From Romanomermis culicivorax (Eukaryota > Nematoda > Enoplea > Mermithida > Mermithidae), in assembly GCA_963922205.1 (NCBI GenBank), contig CAWUHX010000031.1:930001-994000 (forward strand): 64,000 bases of DNA, given 5' to 3'. Below are positions 34,601-46,021 of the stretch, piece by piece. Positions within the stretch are counted from its first letter, which is position 1; every line of letters starts with the position of its first letter. A program made the position numbers and the translations under genes. The notes under the pieces were generated by a model that had not been told where the DNA came from, did not search any database, and saw only the letters and a list, made by a program, of their open reading frames with translations.

Positions 34601-35135
34601 CCGGTACAGTCGACCAGCCGCTACAGTCGGCCAGACGGCACAGTCGGCCACCCGGTCTACAGCGAGGAACCTGAAACCTCTTAGGATAATAAATGCTCGG
34701 ATGACTTTTATCGATGCACTATTTATAGAATTTTTACAAGCACTCGATCTGATAATTTTGAACATGATGGAATCTTTTTTAGATCGAAAGGAGAAATTTC
34801 TTACATTCTGGCAAACTTTGTAGTCGTTGAAAATCACCAGTGCACCACCCATTAGCGCAGTGGTAACGCACACAGTATTGTTTTCCCTTTTAATTCGGAC
34901 GACGGCCCATGCACCGGAATACAAACAATGCTTATAGGCCAAAATTTTAGAGAACGGCTCATTATTGTTCATGCCAATACATAATTGTTGACAATTCGGA
35001 TTATCATGCCTGTTCGCCAAATAACCTATGAATCTATTTAAAACTGTCATTCTAATTAGCTTACCAATATTGAATGGCATTATAAACTGGACGAAAGCAC
35101 AGTAAAAGAGACCATGCGAAAAGAAAAACGTACAT
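31692..35135 (-). CDS. Secreted nine-cysteine protein, paralog A, three exons
   Basis: Minus-strand exons are 35135-35065 (71 nt), 35009-34805 (205 nt) and 31907-31692 (216 nt), phases 2 and 0; intron 1 is 55 bp, intron 2 is 2897 bp. The product is 163 residues. [14 protein letters not shown] is a signal peptide, cleaved before about residue 22. The mature part has cysteines at 30, 34, 52, 71, 90, 116, 120, 124 and 155. Motifs shared with paralog B are W24, C-x3-C, PFSKI-x-AYKHC, WAV-x-RI, V-x-C-x-TT, LVIFNDY-x-x-C-x-N, KC-x3-C-x3-C and HGILCDHD. An odd cysteine number suggests a free thiol or a dimer. No known domain is recognised. It lies 845 bp downstream of paralog B on the same strand. 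Intron 2 contains a foldback element whose ORF (34166-34378) is not part of this gene. AATAAA lies 48 bases after the stop. Confidence 0.85.
33664..34664. mobile_element. Foldback element with GGCCGACTGTAGC repeats, in intron 2 of gene A
   Basis: The left arm (33664-33925) has five or six copies of a 20-nt unit (GTGGCCGACTGT, CTGGCCGACTGTAGTGGC). The right arm (34476-34664) has the inverted units (CAGTCGGCCACCCGG). Both arms share ATTCGGCCACC / GAATTCAATTTGAAATAGTT and the outer CTTAATTAGCATATTTTTGT. The core (33926-34475) encodes a fragment homologous to the ORF of the element at 10344-11105. Confidence 0.8.
34166..34378 (-). pseudogene. ORF fragment of foldback element, homolog of 10451-10846
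   Basis: Minus-strand frame containing [37 protein letters not shown] and [12 protein letters not shown] before TGA. It aligns residue by residue with LLKCDSTAQPNHLYVF, MKNKSVRLTDG and CYQCRNCDKL of the other element. It is a truncated element protein, not an exon of gene A: exons 2 and 3 of gene A join directly in phase in both paralogs. Confidence 0.55.
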
Positions 35136-35980
35136 TTTGTTTGGAAATTTAGTACAAATGCTTTTTGCTTATAGCTTTTCAGAAAAAAAACTTTAATCAT
35201 TGAACTGTTTTGACTTGAAAATTGAGCATTATTTTTGGATTTGAGAAACTAATGGTTTTTTTTCGTATACAAAAACAAATCTGTTTATGAAATTTCTACT
35301 GCAACGAAAAGCATAAGTGGACAGTTAATTCTAGATATATCAGCCTGCAATCTGTCGACTTCGTTATCTCACTCATTTTGAAATTAAATATGAAATACCA
35401 GCTAGATATGCGGATAACGAAGTTCATTTTGAAATGGAGCTGAATTCTCCAAGATTTTTGAAATGTTGGCTGATCGGACTATTGTTTCATAAATTTTCTC
35501 GACAATGCAAGACGTGAGCGACATGATTTTAATCCAAAACTATCTAAAGGCAGTCTTGACAAGAAACTTCTCAAACGTCTCGAAAAACTTTTGGTTTTGA
35601 AAAAATATTCACAGGCATGCTTTGTTGGGTACTACGAATCCAAAAATCGTTCATCTCCAAAGGGTTTCAGTAGCAGAGATTAATTTTATCCAAGAGAATG
35701 CCCTCATCGAATTTGTAGAAGCCGGGTCGTGAACTCAATAGCTGGGTGTGACAAAAAATTAAAAGAAGTAGGAAAATAGCAAACAACATAAATTTTGCAA
35801 ATTTTTAGTCACTTCGATTCTGCCTTTGAGAACCTTCCCATTTTGAATGACTGTTGATCTACAAGAAATATAATTTTATTTTTTTTTCAAATAGAATAAG
35901 TGACCAGTTTCGGTTTGAATCCTAGTTTCTTCTACGTTTCGCCAACTTTATTACTGATCTCTCAACATCAGGCAAATAAA
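35136..35980. promoter_or_regulatory. Spacer between tandem Cys-rich genes (promoter of A, 3' end of B)
   Basis: AT-rich. It holds the upstream region of gene A and the minus-strand AATAAA (plus 35948-35953) of gene B, 28 bases after its stop. No other gene. Confidence 0.4.
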
Positions 35981-38900
35981 TCAATAAGCACCGGGTTGCA
36001 ACGGCTGCCTATCGTGGTCGCACAGGATCCCGTGCTTGACTTTCACGGGTTCGCCGTCATCCAGGTATGTTTTCAATCGATCCTTGATACCTCTGTCGTT
36101 GAGCTTGGCGTACGATATAGAACAATTGATCGCACATTCGGCCGCACAGCGCACTTTGATTACGCCGCTTTTTGGGTAACGTTCATTCGGAGTTGTGACG
36201 CCCAACGCTTGGTTAGACTGAAAACGCACAGTATAATTTTGATCACAGATATGAATTTTCGTTTATCGTGCAGGAAATTAGATACCGAAAGCAGTATAGT
36301 CCATTCATCCTCAAATGAGCCTCAAAATACAAAACAGTTCGTAGAAATCCGCGAGCAGATAACAACCTACATCGTATGTTAAAATCTTTCTTTTTCAAGT
36401 TGTTCTAACTGACAGTAAACTGAAGAAAAAAAGCGATCACTCATGCAGGTTGTTATTTGCAGGAACGTCTTTTTTCACTACGAGGCTCATTTGGAAAGAA
36501 AGAATATAGTTTTTAGAAGAGAAAATAAGAGCAGCTGGGTGAGCATTTGTAATATTTTATAGCGGTAGACTTCATACAAGTGTATTCCTATAAATTTTGA
36601 CCTTTCTACAATTTTTCGTTATCCTGTGGTTACATTTCTGCCTTGCGAACTTTAATATTTTGTCGTCCAATCAAACGAAACCATAATAACTTCATTTTCA
36701 GTTTATGCTGCGTCATGGTGTCATATTTAGTTTGAATTACCTCATACAATGATAATTTGCCTATAAAATTACGACATAATGATTATTGATTTTTAACTAT
36801 AAATCGGAGGTTTCTTCACATAAAACGTCCCGATGATAGTCGGAACATTAGGAAAACTCGATCCGTAACTTGCAATGATACCCAACATTGAACAGATGAC
36901 CCAAGATGAACTAACAAAACGTGATGTACCCCAAAATAGAGCACACTTCAAAGTTTGTCGTCTCTGTATTGTGTTTTAGACGATTGTATTGACGTTTGAC
37001 CGCCCACAAACCAGTGGTTTTTGTATTTGCTATCAGCCCAACAAAACAAGGACCTTGGGGATTAATTTCGAAAGTTCATATGTCCACTATAGAATATTCA
37101 TTTTGAAGATGCAACGAAGACGCTAAGTTCTATGCAAAAAAATGAAACGGTCATTGACAATGATGACTGAAAGTTCATGATAATGACTTTCCTCAGATTC
37201 GCTGAAATAGTGATGATAATCTTCCTATCCTTTTCATAAACTTGACCTAGAAAAAACGTCTATCCCCATTTTGAGGTTCTGAAGAGGCACAATCGTCAAC
37301 GAAAATTATGCATGCAAGAAGCGTTTCATAACAAACGCCCATCATTTTTTTACATAAATCAGTCCCTAGAAATGGAGAAAGCTCATAATTGCCCAGTGAA
37401 ATAGTCTAATGTGATTTTCCAAACTCCTCAGTAAATTGTGAGGTACGAGAATGCACCTAAAAACAATCTTTGTAAAAATTTGCTACATCATGACAATGCT
37501 TCATCATATGAACTAATCCAAACATCAATCTTCCTTACTCAGACGCATTGAATACGATTCCAAAATGATCGACCCAGAAATTATCCAGAAGCTTATTTTC
37601 ACAAATGAATAGGTGTATTCATTCCGGAAGACGTCAATTCAAAATTCCATCAATTTTCTCAAAAATTCTCTAGTGCAACTATGGAACTTGACATCAGGGT
37701 CATCTGAGATGACACAGAAGTGATGACCAGTTACTCGGATCAACTTTTCGTGGAAGTTTTTTTTAAAGTGAGAGGAATCCACCAGCGATGTTTGGTGTCA
37801 CCGCTTGTTAAACGACTTATTTAGATGACAACCGATGGAGCCAAACTAATATCCGCTAAATTTTAAAGTTTTGAAGCGTCATCGAAGTGATCAGGGGTAA
37901 CTTGCTTCCCTTGAATGACTTGTACTGACCCTGAGCACGATTTGAAATATTTCGATAGAAAGATCATTGGATTGGAGCGACCATCATCCATATACTATAA
38001 GATGGTCCCGCCCGGAGCAAGGCGGGCGAAATGGGCGGCCAGAGCCGCTACATTTTTTCAGTGTATGCTTGAAGGAAGAATGCTTTTAGCGGCCATTAAA
38101 AATGTTCTATCGTTGTATGCAAACGGTACGAAATGCCCGCAAACATAATTTTGGCGCCGCAGCTTAACTTTCTCGATATGTTTTGTGTACGAGTTAAGCT
38201 GCAGCTGAGCTGCACCTTAACTTTTCGTGTAAAGAAATGCTTCCATGGCGCATTGCGAGGTCTTTATCCGAAAACTTTTCGTTCGATTATCGATTTTTTC
38301 AATCGACTACAAAAAATTTCGCCTTTTACTGGAACTTCGCCGGTACCGGCAACTTACTGGCAACTCGGGGATGCGCGTTTTGGCACTTCGTTAGTTCGTT
38401 AGTTTTTTGGTCCATTTTGACATATAAACATGAATAATAGTTTAACAAATTTCCGAAACTGCCTACGCAAGCTGCTGGCAAAGTTCCAACGAAGCGAAAT
38501 TTTTTCTAGTCGATAAACCACTACTAATGACTGTAAAAAAATCGATAATCGAACGAAAAGTTTTCGGATAAAATCCGGGCAATGCGCCATGGGAACATTT
38601 TCTTCACACGAGAAGTTAAGGAGCAGCTCAGCTGCTGCTTAACTCCTACACAAAACATATCGAGAAAGTTAAGCTGCAGCTTAAGCTATAGCTTAACTCT
38701 ACATGTTATAGCATGGCCGTTAAGATGCAGCTCAGCTGTAGCTCAACTTTCTCGACATGTTTTGTGTACGAGTTAAGCTACAGCTGAGCTGCAGCTTAAC
38801 GACAATGGTAAAACATATAGAGTTAAGCTGCAGCTTAGCTTGAGCTTAAGTCGCTTTGATGAAACCGGCCCCAGAATTATACCCAATAACAAGGAACTTT

Positions 38901-40465
38901 TGATGCTTTTGGTTGGATTCGGTTTCGGATTTTACCCATCAGATCTGGACTTAAATCCGGATGCGGACGGTTCCGGTTCTGGAAACTACTCAAAAGCCTA
39001 CTAACAAATTTATTTGACGGCCACTTTTTAGCCAGCTAACAGTTTAATCACCGGTGTTTTCTCTTGCAACTTATCTTCGGGTAAGTGAAGATTTTCTGAC
39101 TCGATAACTGTAAAATCAGGAAGTCCGGAAAAAAATTTTATCAAACATGGAAAGATACACTATATTTCGAAGGTATTCAGTCTATAGTCTGTTTTTCTTG
39201 CATTGCTTCTAAATAATAAAAGTAGCAAGCAAGTAGTATTTCATATTTCCACGATTTTCTAATAAACAATATATCATAGGGGAATGGAAATGTGTGAGCA
39301 TTCTGACCTCACCTTTAAAGATTTTTCTAACGAAAAATTTTACGGTGAGAGCTTTATGTAAACGATTTTTACGACGTTACTGATTTGAGTCACTTTTCTA
39401 TTTGGAAGCATTTTATAAAAAACAGACTATAGTTCTATGTTTAGTGAATTTTGCTACGAAAATATTCATCGAGGGATCATGAACTTTATGGCCTGTTTTT
39501 TGTAAGATGCTACGAAATTTAAAACTGACACAAATCATTACTGCCATAAAAATCGTTTTCATAGAGCTCTTACGGTAAGATTTTTCACTCGAAAAATTGC
39601 TAATTAGTTCAGTATGCTCACAAATTTCAAGTCCTGGATAACATACTGATTATCGGAAAATCGTGAAAATGTGAAATACTACATGCTTTCAACTTTCATT
39701 ATTTTAGAAGCATTTCAAGAAAAACATAGTATTGTTGTGGGTGTTAAGTTCAAAAATAGTAATAGAGGTTCATTTTACAAGCAACCATAGAATAGCAATA
39801 CTCTTCATCGGACAAGCTTCCTGTATGTTAAGTTTCATATGAAAAGTCTGCATTTTATGAATTTTCGGCGCTTCTGATCTTAGACAACGCGAAAAATCAG
39901 TTGGTCAGATCGTGTGGAACTTTCAGCAGGGAGATTTGAGTCCCTGAATCAGTTGCATACATAGCTGCAAGTCGTTAGCACCTCGTCAATCGCACTCTCA
40001 GAAACCCGACAATTAACAAACTCGGATTTATTGGCTACTAAGTTCATCGATGAATTCATCAGCGCGCACGTCGACTCAAAATACTATCAAGTGATACAAT
40101 GAAATTTCTCTTTTGTAGTAACTATATTACAAAATCCTTACATTTCTGCAAATTCTGTAGTCGTTGAAAATGACAAGCGGGCTACCGACGATTACTGTGG
40201 TAAGGCACACAATCTTGTCCTGCCTCTCTATTCGGATGACGGCCCATCGACCGTGCATGCAGTGCTTGTAGGCCACAATTTTCGAGAAGGGTTGCGCATT
40301 GTCCATGCCGAAGCATACTCTTTGGCATTCTTCGACGTTATGCCTAGTAGTTGAAAATTAGGTGATAAGTTAGACGATGATCAACGGGACTTACCAATAT
40401 TCAACGCAGTTTGAAAGTGAGAAGTAGTACAATGAAATACAACTGCAGAATAAAAAACCGTACAT
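35981..40465 (-). CDS. Secreted nine-cysteine protein, paralog B, three exons
   Basis: Minus-strand exons are 40465-40395 (71 nt), 40343-40142 (202 nt) and 36217-35981 (237 nt), phases 2 and 0, as in gene A. Intron 1 is 51 bp and intron 2 is 3924 bp. The product is 169 residues. A signal peptide (MYGFLFCSCISLYYFSLSNC) is followed by VEYW, then mature cysteines at 30, 34, 52, 70, 89, 115, 119, 123 and 157, all alignable with gene A. Exon 2 has ECQRVCFGMDNAQPFSKIVA, CMHGRWAVIRIE and LVIFNDYRICRN. Exon 3 has VRCAAECAINC and [17 protein letters not shown]. Coding exons are clearly GC-richer than introns. Exon 2 plus exon 3 divergence is substantial, so the duplication is old and both copies stay open, suggesting selection. 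Family not recognised. Its large intron contains a palindromic element and two oppositely oriented MITEs. Confidence 0.85.
36218..38149. other. Part of intron 2 of Cys-rich gene B
   Basis: AT-rich intron sequence. The two plus-strand frames (35900-36382 over exon 3, 37915-38148) are not supported. No repeat structure is obvious between 36.4 and 37.9 kb. Confidence 0.45.
38150..38860. mobile_element. Foldback element with GTTAAGCTGCAGC repeats, in intron 2 of gene B
   Basis: Left (38153-38390) and right (38455-38690) arms are about 230 bp and mirror each other: AACTTTCTCGATATGTTTTG and GAGTTAAGCTGCAGCTGAGC at the outside, TTCGTTCGATTATCGATTTT inside, GGTACCGGCAACTTACTGGC at the loop. Extra copies of the self-complementary TTAAGCTGCAGCTGAGC unit continue to 38855. 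Confidence 0.85.
39182..39432. mobile_element. MITE family 1 copy, near-complete terminal repeats
   Basis: CTATAGTCTGTTTTTCTTGC at the left; TTTTATAAAAAACAGACTATAG at the right. The best-matched pair of ends in the window. Confidence 0.92.
39486..39731. mobile_element. MITE family 1 copy, opposite orientation
   Basis: TTATGGCCTGTTTTTTGTAA at the left; GCATTTCAAGAAAAACATAG at the right. It lies 54 bp from the previous copy, head to head. Confidence 0.85.
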
Positions 40466-40839
40466 TGTCAAGGAAAATGATCACTAAAGTGCCGGTTTTT
40501 TCTACATAATCTGATTTGTAAAAAAATATATTACTCCGTTCAAGTTTAGGGATTAATGGCTTATATCGTTTAGGCTTTCTCTTAGAAGGCTTTTTGACGC
40601 CTCTAAAACGCTTCATTAAAGCAGATTACATACCATTACTTGAGCATTCATGAGCAGTGAAAAGTGCAAGTATTGAGAGTATTTCATGTCAACCATGAGT
40701 GTGAGTTGTGATGTCTGGGTAGCAATTTCTATTCAAAATCAGCTGAACTCAAACTAAATGAGGAAAAAGTGGATAAAATTCGTAAGTGGAATCAGAGTTG
40801 CCGAAAAATTGTGTGTTCATTTCAGCCCTCCGTTGTCAT
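40466..40839. promoter_or_regulatory. Upstream region of Cys-rich gene B
   Basis: Presumed promoter. The minus-strand ORF at 40401-40616 overlaps exon 1 in another frame and is not supported. Confidence 0.35.
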
Positions 40840-41216
40840 TTCAGTTACCGTGTAAGTTTAGCCACTGAATCGATACAGCCGAGGTTTTTTGCCCGTTATT
40901 GATTAAAGTACCATTTTGTTTCAGCCAGATGTATTATTTCAGCCACTGGGTCGACTTAGCCAACAAAATGTACATATAATTAAAAAATTTGTGGGTTAGT
41001 TATAAATGAGCTGAGCGGAAAAAAGAAAAAATGCATGACAAGAATTTATCAGTAGAGAGATGACAAGTCCAAAAGTGGCGAAGAGTATGAAGAGGATAGA
41101 AAAAAATGTAACATTTTTCATCTCGTAGCGAAAAACAGTGTCTTATTCGACACTCCATGCAAAAAGCGATGGCGGGATCAACACAGGTGGCTAAATTGAC
41201 ATGAAAACTGAATTAC
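40840..41216. repeat. Inverted-repeat element with TTTAGCCACTG ends
   Basis: TTCAGTTACCGTGTAAGTTT then AGCCACTGAATCGATACAGC at the left is mirrored by GGTGGCTAAATTGACATGAA then AACTGAA at the right. Extra units TTTCAGCCACTGGGTCGACT occur in the left arm (40920-40970). Confidence 0.6.
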
Positions 41217-42039
41217 TACAGATCCGAGTGTTGCACATTCACTGATCATTCGATCTAATGTTTCAGATTGTAATAGTTTTAGTCTCAACGTCATTAGGTT
41301 TATACACTTAAGTAAATTATTTTTGATTGAATCAGTTTTCAATTGGATTCAATACGGTTAATTTTTTGCCTGAAAATCTATAACAGTGACCGCCAGTTCA
41401 CTGAGGGCTCACTGGTTGATATCGAAAAAGATCTATTGGTGATGAGTGATCAGTCATGAACTCTCCATGATTATTTCTAATGATTTAGATCGTACCGTGG
41501 CTACCCGAATGAAAATATATCATAGGTGGCGCGACAGCGTCAACCTATAATATACTTGGCCCCCAAATTTCATGTCCCCCCTCTAGAGCCAAAACGGTAA
41601 GAGCTAGAACCTTCGGGTTTTTTGCATAATATCGGGCATAGGGGCAAACTATGGGGTGCCTTTTGTCATTTCGCCTCTATCTGCAAGTGGTGCTTGACGA
41701 GGCCCCAAAAACATGCAAAAAACGCACTTTTTAAGGCCCCCCAGTTCAACCATGCCCAGCAATCGGTGTACCATATCCAACCTCCATACTTCGGCCTAAG
41801 CATCTTGGGGGTGTAATCTCAAATGCGAATTTTTTTTTGTTTGAAATATGGCCTCAATTCAATTATATGGTTGTCCAAAGTCCCGGAAAACGCCAAATTC
41901 CCCAATTTTGTTATATAATACTTATGGGTTCAAAAAAATTTTTTTTTGCAGCGTAATGCACTACCAATTTTTTTGCAGTTTCAAATATACCTGTAGCCTT
42001 ATTGAGATTTTTGGGCTGCAACGGTTTTCGACTATTGGG
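41217..42039. other. Intergenic, no gene seen
   Basis: AT-rich, then a moderately GC-rich stretch at 41560-41820 with short ORFs but no start, splice or domain evidence. Confidence 0.4.
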
Positions 42040-42850
42040 AATTTGATGGACACGGTCACTTTACACGAAAAATTATCCCGGGTGTAAACAAGCGTATTTC
42101 CGTGATTTTTCAGTGGAGGGAGTTTTCGAACGCGGGGAATTCAATAGACGTCCTCACTTTACACAAAAAAATTATCCACAGTGTAAACAAGCGTACTGCC
42201 GTAATTTTCTTGTGGAAGGGATTTTCGACCACGTGGAATTCAATGAATGTGACCACTTTACACCAAAAATTATCCCGTGTGTAAACAAACGTATTTTCAT
42301 GATTTTTTGCTGGAAGGGGTTTTCGACCACGGGGAATTTGATGAATGCGATCACTTTACACAAAAACTTATCCCGGTTGTAAACAAACGTATTTTCGTGA
42401 TTTCCCGGTGAGCGGGGTTTTTCGATCATGGAGAATTTGATGAATGCGATCATCTTACAAAAAAAACTATCGCGGGTGTAAACAATCGTATTTTCTTGAT
42501 TTTTATGGAAGGGGTTTTCGACTGCGGGGAATTCAATGGATGTGTCACTTTACACAAAAAAATTATTCCGGATTTAACCAAGCCTGTTTTCGTGAGTTTT
42601 TTGTGGGAGGGGTTTTCGACCACTGGGAATTTAATGAAAGTGATCTTTTTACACACTAATTCATATTGAGTGTAAACAAATTGTATTTCTGCGATTTTTG
42701 AGGGAAGATGTTTCTGACCATGGGAAATTCAATGAACGGAGTCAGTTTACACGAAAAAAGTCATTTGTGTAAACAAAATTATTTCTGCGATTTTTTGGGT
42801 TGAAGGATTCTAAACATGAGGAATTCAATAGATATGGTCACCTTTCAGTA
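42040..42850. repeat. Tandem repeat, about 75-bp unit, about ten copies
   Basis: Each unit contains TTTACACAAAAAATTATCCC, GGGTGTAAACAAGCGTATTT, GTGATTTTT, GGAAGGGGTTTTCGACCACG and GGGAATTCAATGAATGTG. Divergence increases to the right, where the repeat fades near 42850. The ORFs inside are repeat-derived. Confidence 0.92.
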
Positions 42851-43032
42851 TCTTTACAACGTTTTTTAAGTACTATGTGGTTTGCACATCCTTTACTTTT
42901 GCCGGAGACGAGAATTCGTTGCTTGAAGTTTTTTTATTGTTTTTTTGAAGTGCAGATGACCAAATTTAAGACTTCAATGTGCTTCTATGAAAGTTTTCGT
43001 GTATGGTTGAGGCCCACTAAAAAGAGGTGAAC
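42851..43032. other. Unique spacer
   Basis: No feature seen between the tandem repeat and the next foldback. Confidence 0.4.
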
Positions 43033-44682
43033 TAGTTTATTAGAAAATGCCCCGATGAGGCAGAAAAAAGGAGAATATACTTGCTTCGACAGTTGCCATG
43101 CTAGAAAAAGAAGTGGACTAGATTTTTGAGAACTTGGGTCAAAGTTGGAAAAAATTCACTTCCTTTATACTGGATTTTCATTCTTTCTCAAAAAAATTGT
43201 CTTTGTCTGTGAAAAAGTATATTCTGCAGCTGAGTGCATCAACACACTTTCCAACCAAGCATGTGCATCTCTGAAATTTTTAGGAGGGTACAGGCGTGGA
43301 CCTTGGTGTTTTAGCATTTTGTGAGACAAAAAATTCAAAAAAAGTTGACCAAAAAAATTTTTTGCATAAAAAATTTTCCAGTTTCAAAACTCTTGTGGAA
43401 GTTTATACCCCCATGTCCCTCTCACACATGTTTGCTTCAAACTGTGTTCAACATTTTTACTGAATTTGGTGTCAACAAAAGGAATCAACTGAGGGAAAGT
43501 GGCACATAAAATCCCTTTCAGCTTTTTTAGAAAAAAGAGATACAGCACAAAGTCTTCTAGGAACTAAATCGATTGTGCAAGATACGTTACTCATTTTATA
43601 TAACATATCATATAGAATTCACTCCGTAAGTTCTACTGATTACAACCTACAAACAAATTTATTCTCTTCTATTTAACTATTGAAAAAATAGCATCATTCT
43701 CAGTGTTTTTGGATTCAAACTGAAATTTGCAGAAAGAGCGCTTTTTGCGGGATTGCAAATGGGAAGCAATTTCACCCATCTTTGTCGCTCCGATTAGAGT
43801 CGGGGAGAACCGGATACGGGATTTGGCGCACACCCCTAATATATGCATGGCTGAATCCCATTTACAGATCGGTGCCCAATGACTGTAACCAAATCCCAGT
43901 TGCACTAAAGGGGTCTGCGCTCAAGCTCAAGGTAATCTCGAACAAAAAGGCTACTCGGTTTGATCTCAAGTTCGGTATAATTTGAATGTCATCCGGATCA
44001 TAACGAGCTCAACGTCGAGATTATCCCCAGCTCGAGCTGTCAGGTTGCACTAAAATTTTCGCATAATTTTCTTATCTTTGAAGCAAATAAATATAAAAAT
44101 TTCTGCAATTCCCAAACCCGACCATAAACCTCAGTTTTAGTTAATCCTGAAGTGAGTATTGTTTATGCACTGGAAGGTAATAATTTGGACATTGCGAATA
44201 GCTTAAACTCAGGTTCGTCAATTTAATCCCAATGTTGAGATTATCCTCATGGTGGGTTAGTGAAACGAACCTCAGGTTCCTTTATAGTTCTGAAAATGAC
44301 TATAATGTGCCTCCCTCGCTATTTTTCGGCTAGAGTCAGAGGCAGCAGCTTTGAATCGGTCGGGAGTTAGAATGCTATTGGTTTACCATTTCTTTACACT
44401 TGAAGTCATGTGCATATAATTTTCATATAGAAAAATTTTACTGTAGTTGATGCCAGTTGAAGGACAAAATGCACGATGCTGCAGAATATACTTTTTCACA
44501 GACATAGACAATTTTTTTGAGAAAGAATGAAAATTCAATATAAAGGAAGTGAATTTTTTCGAACTTTGACCCAAGTTCTCAAAAATCTAGTCCACTTCTT
44601 TTTTTACCATGGCAACTGTCGAAGCAAGTATATTCTCTTTTTTTCTGCCCCATCGGGGCATTTTCTAATAAACTAGTTCATG
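43033..44682. mobile_element. 1.65-kb foldback element, about 215-bp arms
   Basis: The left arm (43033-43250: TAGTTTATTAGAAAATGCCC ... AGTATATTCTGCAGC) and right arm (44473-44682: GCTGCAGAATATACTTTTTC ... GGGCATTTTCTAATAAACTA) are inverted with high identity. The core (43251-44472) has short ORFs only, and a CGAGATTATCCCCAGCTCGA motif twice near 44010 and 44240. Confidence 0.85.
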
Positions 44683-45117
44683 ATATGTTCGATTTTGTCT
44701 AGCGTTGGTTTTTGTAATCTGTTCAGATCAGAGATTGTAACTAGAACCTGACAGAGCTCCTACAGTCAAGACAAACGTGGAACGAAACAATTATTGAATC
44801 TAGTTTTCGATTCTATCCGAAAATGTAAATCAAGGAGGTTGATTCTGAAGAAATTAAGTTTCTGGTTATGTCGGCTAGATCTGAAATTGAATCCAGAGAA
44901 AAATGGTTCTTGTGCTGACGATCGGCCATTCACGACTGCACGGGAACTCTCAGAGTTTTAATTACCAGTACCTGATTGCCGTACCCGCTAAAAGACCATT
45001 TATTATAAATTCTACTACTTTTGACGAATATAATGGTAAATTGCAAAAAACTTGTTGTTTTCCACATCATAAAATCAAAATATTACATTACGTATATGCG
45101 GTAAATAACATTTATAT
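44683..45117. other. Downstream region of the 45-kb gene
   Basis: AT-rich. It contains a minus-strand AATAAA (plus 44999-45004) that may serve the gene ending at 45118. Confidence 0.4.
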
Positions 45118-45836
45118 TCAATCAAATGTCAAACGCCATTGTCCTCTAGAGTTTTTTGAAAGTACCCAAACACATGTGCCCCCACCGTAGAGCAGTTGCC
45201 GCTGAGGTTGATTATTGAAATAAAAGTCTATCTCCACAATCCGATCAAAAGTAAAAATCAATGTAGTAACCAGGAGATAGGCTTCTTCTCCACGGGTCAG
45301 ATTTCTCAAATCCAGATGAACGAAAGCGACACTTTCCGGCTCCACATTCGAGACAGTTTCGTATTTCGGGTCAGATGGATCACCTTGCAGACAGTTTCCA
45401 GATCCTTTCAAAACTTTGGTCACGATTTTAAACCGTTTCAGTGGCAAAGAAGCAGCAACCCGATATTCGAGCGTTATGCCGTCCGTGGTGCCACATTGAG
45501 GCGGTGGAGGTACTAGATACGCCAGCCTTTGAAGCATAGTGAGTGGATCCATGGATCCCCGCAAAATCGTACAATGTTGGCAGATTTGAATGTGCTGACC
45601 AAAAAAGACGCGAACCGATATGCAAATTAGGTACCAAGCGTTCAAAACAATGATGTTTTTCGTGACATCCGCTAGCTTATTATACGCGGGGTAGGGTAAT
45701 TCCATTGTGCTCGTCATGTTTACTTGTATTGGATTACCTATTTTCGCTTGGTCGGAAATCCTGCTCATATTAGCCGCAATGGTATTTGTGGGCATCGAAA
45801 GAGCCCATACAGGCAATTTTCCAATTCTATCACTAT
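45118..45836 (-). CDS. Terminal exon of an unrecognised protein, about 238 residues
   Basis: One minus-strand open exon runs from the acceptor GTTTATTTCAG (exon starts at 45836, phase 1) to TGA at 45118. It reads SDRIGKLPVWALSMPTNTIA, then MELPYPAYNKLADV, a hydrophobic stretch (NIIVLNAWYLICISVRVFFG), QICQHC, a PPPPQCG turn and an alternating beta-type region (GITLEYRVAASLPLKRFKIV ... VAFVHLDLRNL ... EAYLLVTTLIFTFDR). It ends WVLSKNSRGQWRLTFD. Composition is clearly coding against the AT-rich background, and GC at third positions resembles the other genes. No known domain is recognised. It could be internally started (in-frame Met at 45788, 45755, 45716 or 45704) or, more likely, preceded by an exon to the right; the 2.9-kb foldback at 46022 lies immediately upstream and may separate or have destroyed it. 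Confidence 0.6.
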
Positions 45837-46021
45837 CTGAAATAAACTTTCACATTAAACAGCAGGAAAGACCATATGAACAGGCTTCCTTACAATAATC
45901 TATAATAAAATCCTAGAGTCGGTCTGTTTGTCACAAAACACAAAATATAGCCGCCTGCTAAAAGATAATTTGTTAAAAGTAATACCTTTTAAAAGACAAT
46001 GTTTGAGAAAATACAGAGAAA

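Noticed and set aside
38133..38776. Several overlapping 60-90-residue ORFs at 38.1-38.8 kb
   Set aside because: They lie within the arms of a palindromic element and mirror each other in reverse orientation.
42102..42659. Set of similar ORFs at 42.1-42.7 kb that look like a repeat protein
   Set aside because: Frames change from unit to unit of the 75-bp tandem repeat and exist on both strands.
45707..45898. Hydrophobic plus-strand ORF starting MLVMFTCIGL
   Set aside because: It is the antisense of the minus-strand exon, which has the acceptor site and much longer open frame.
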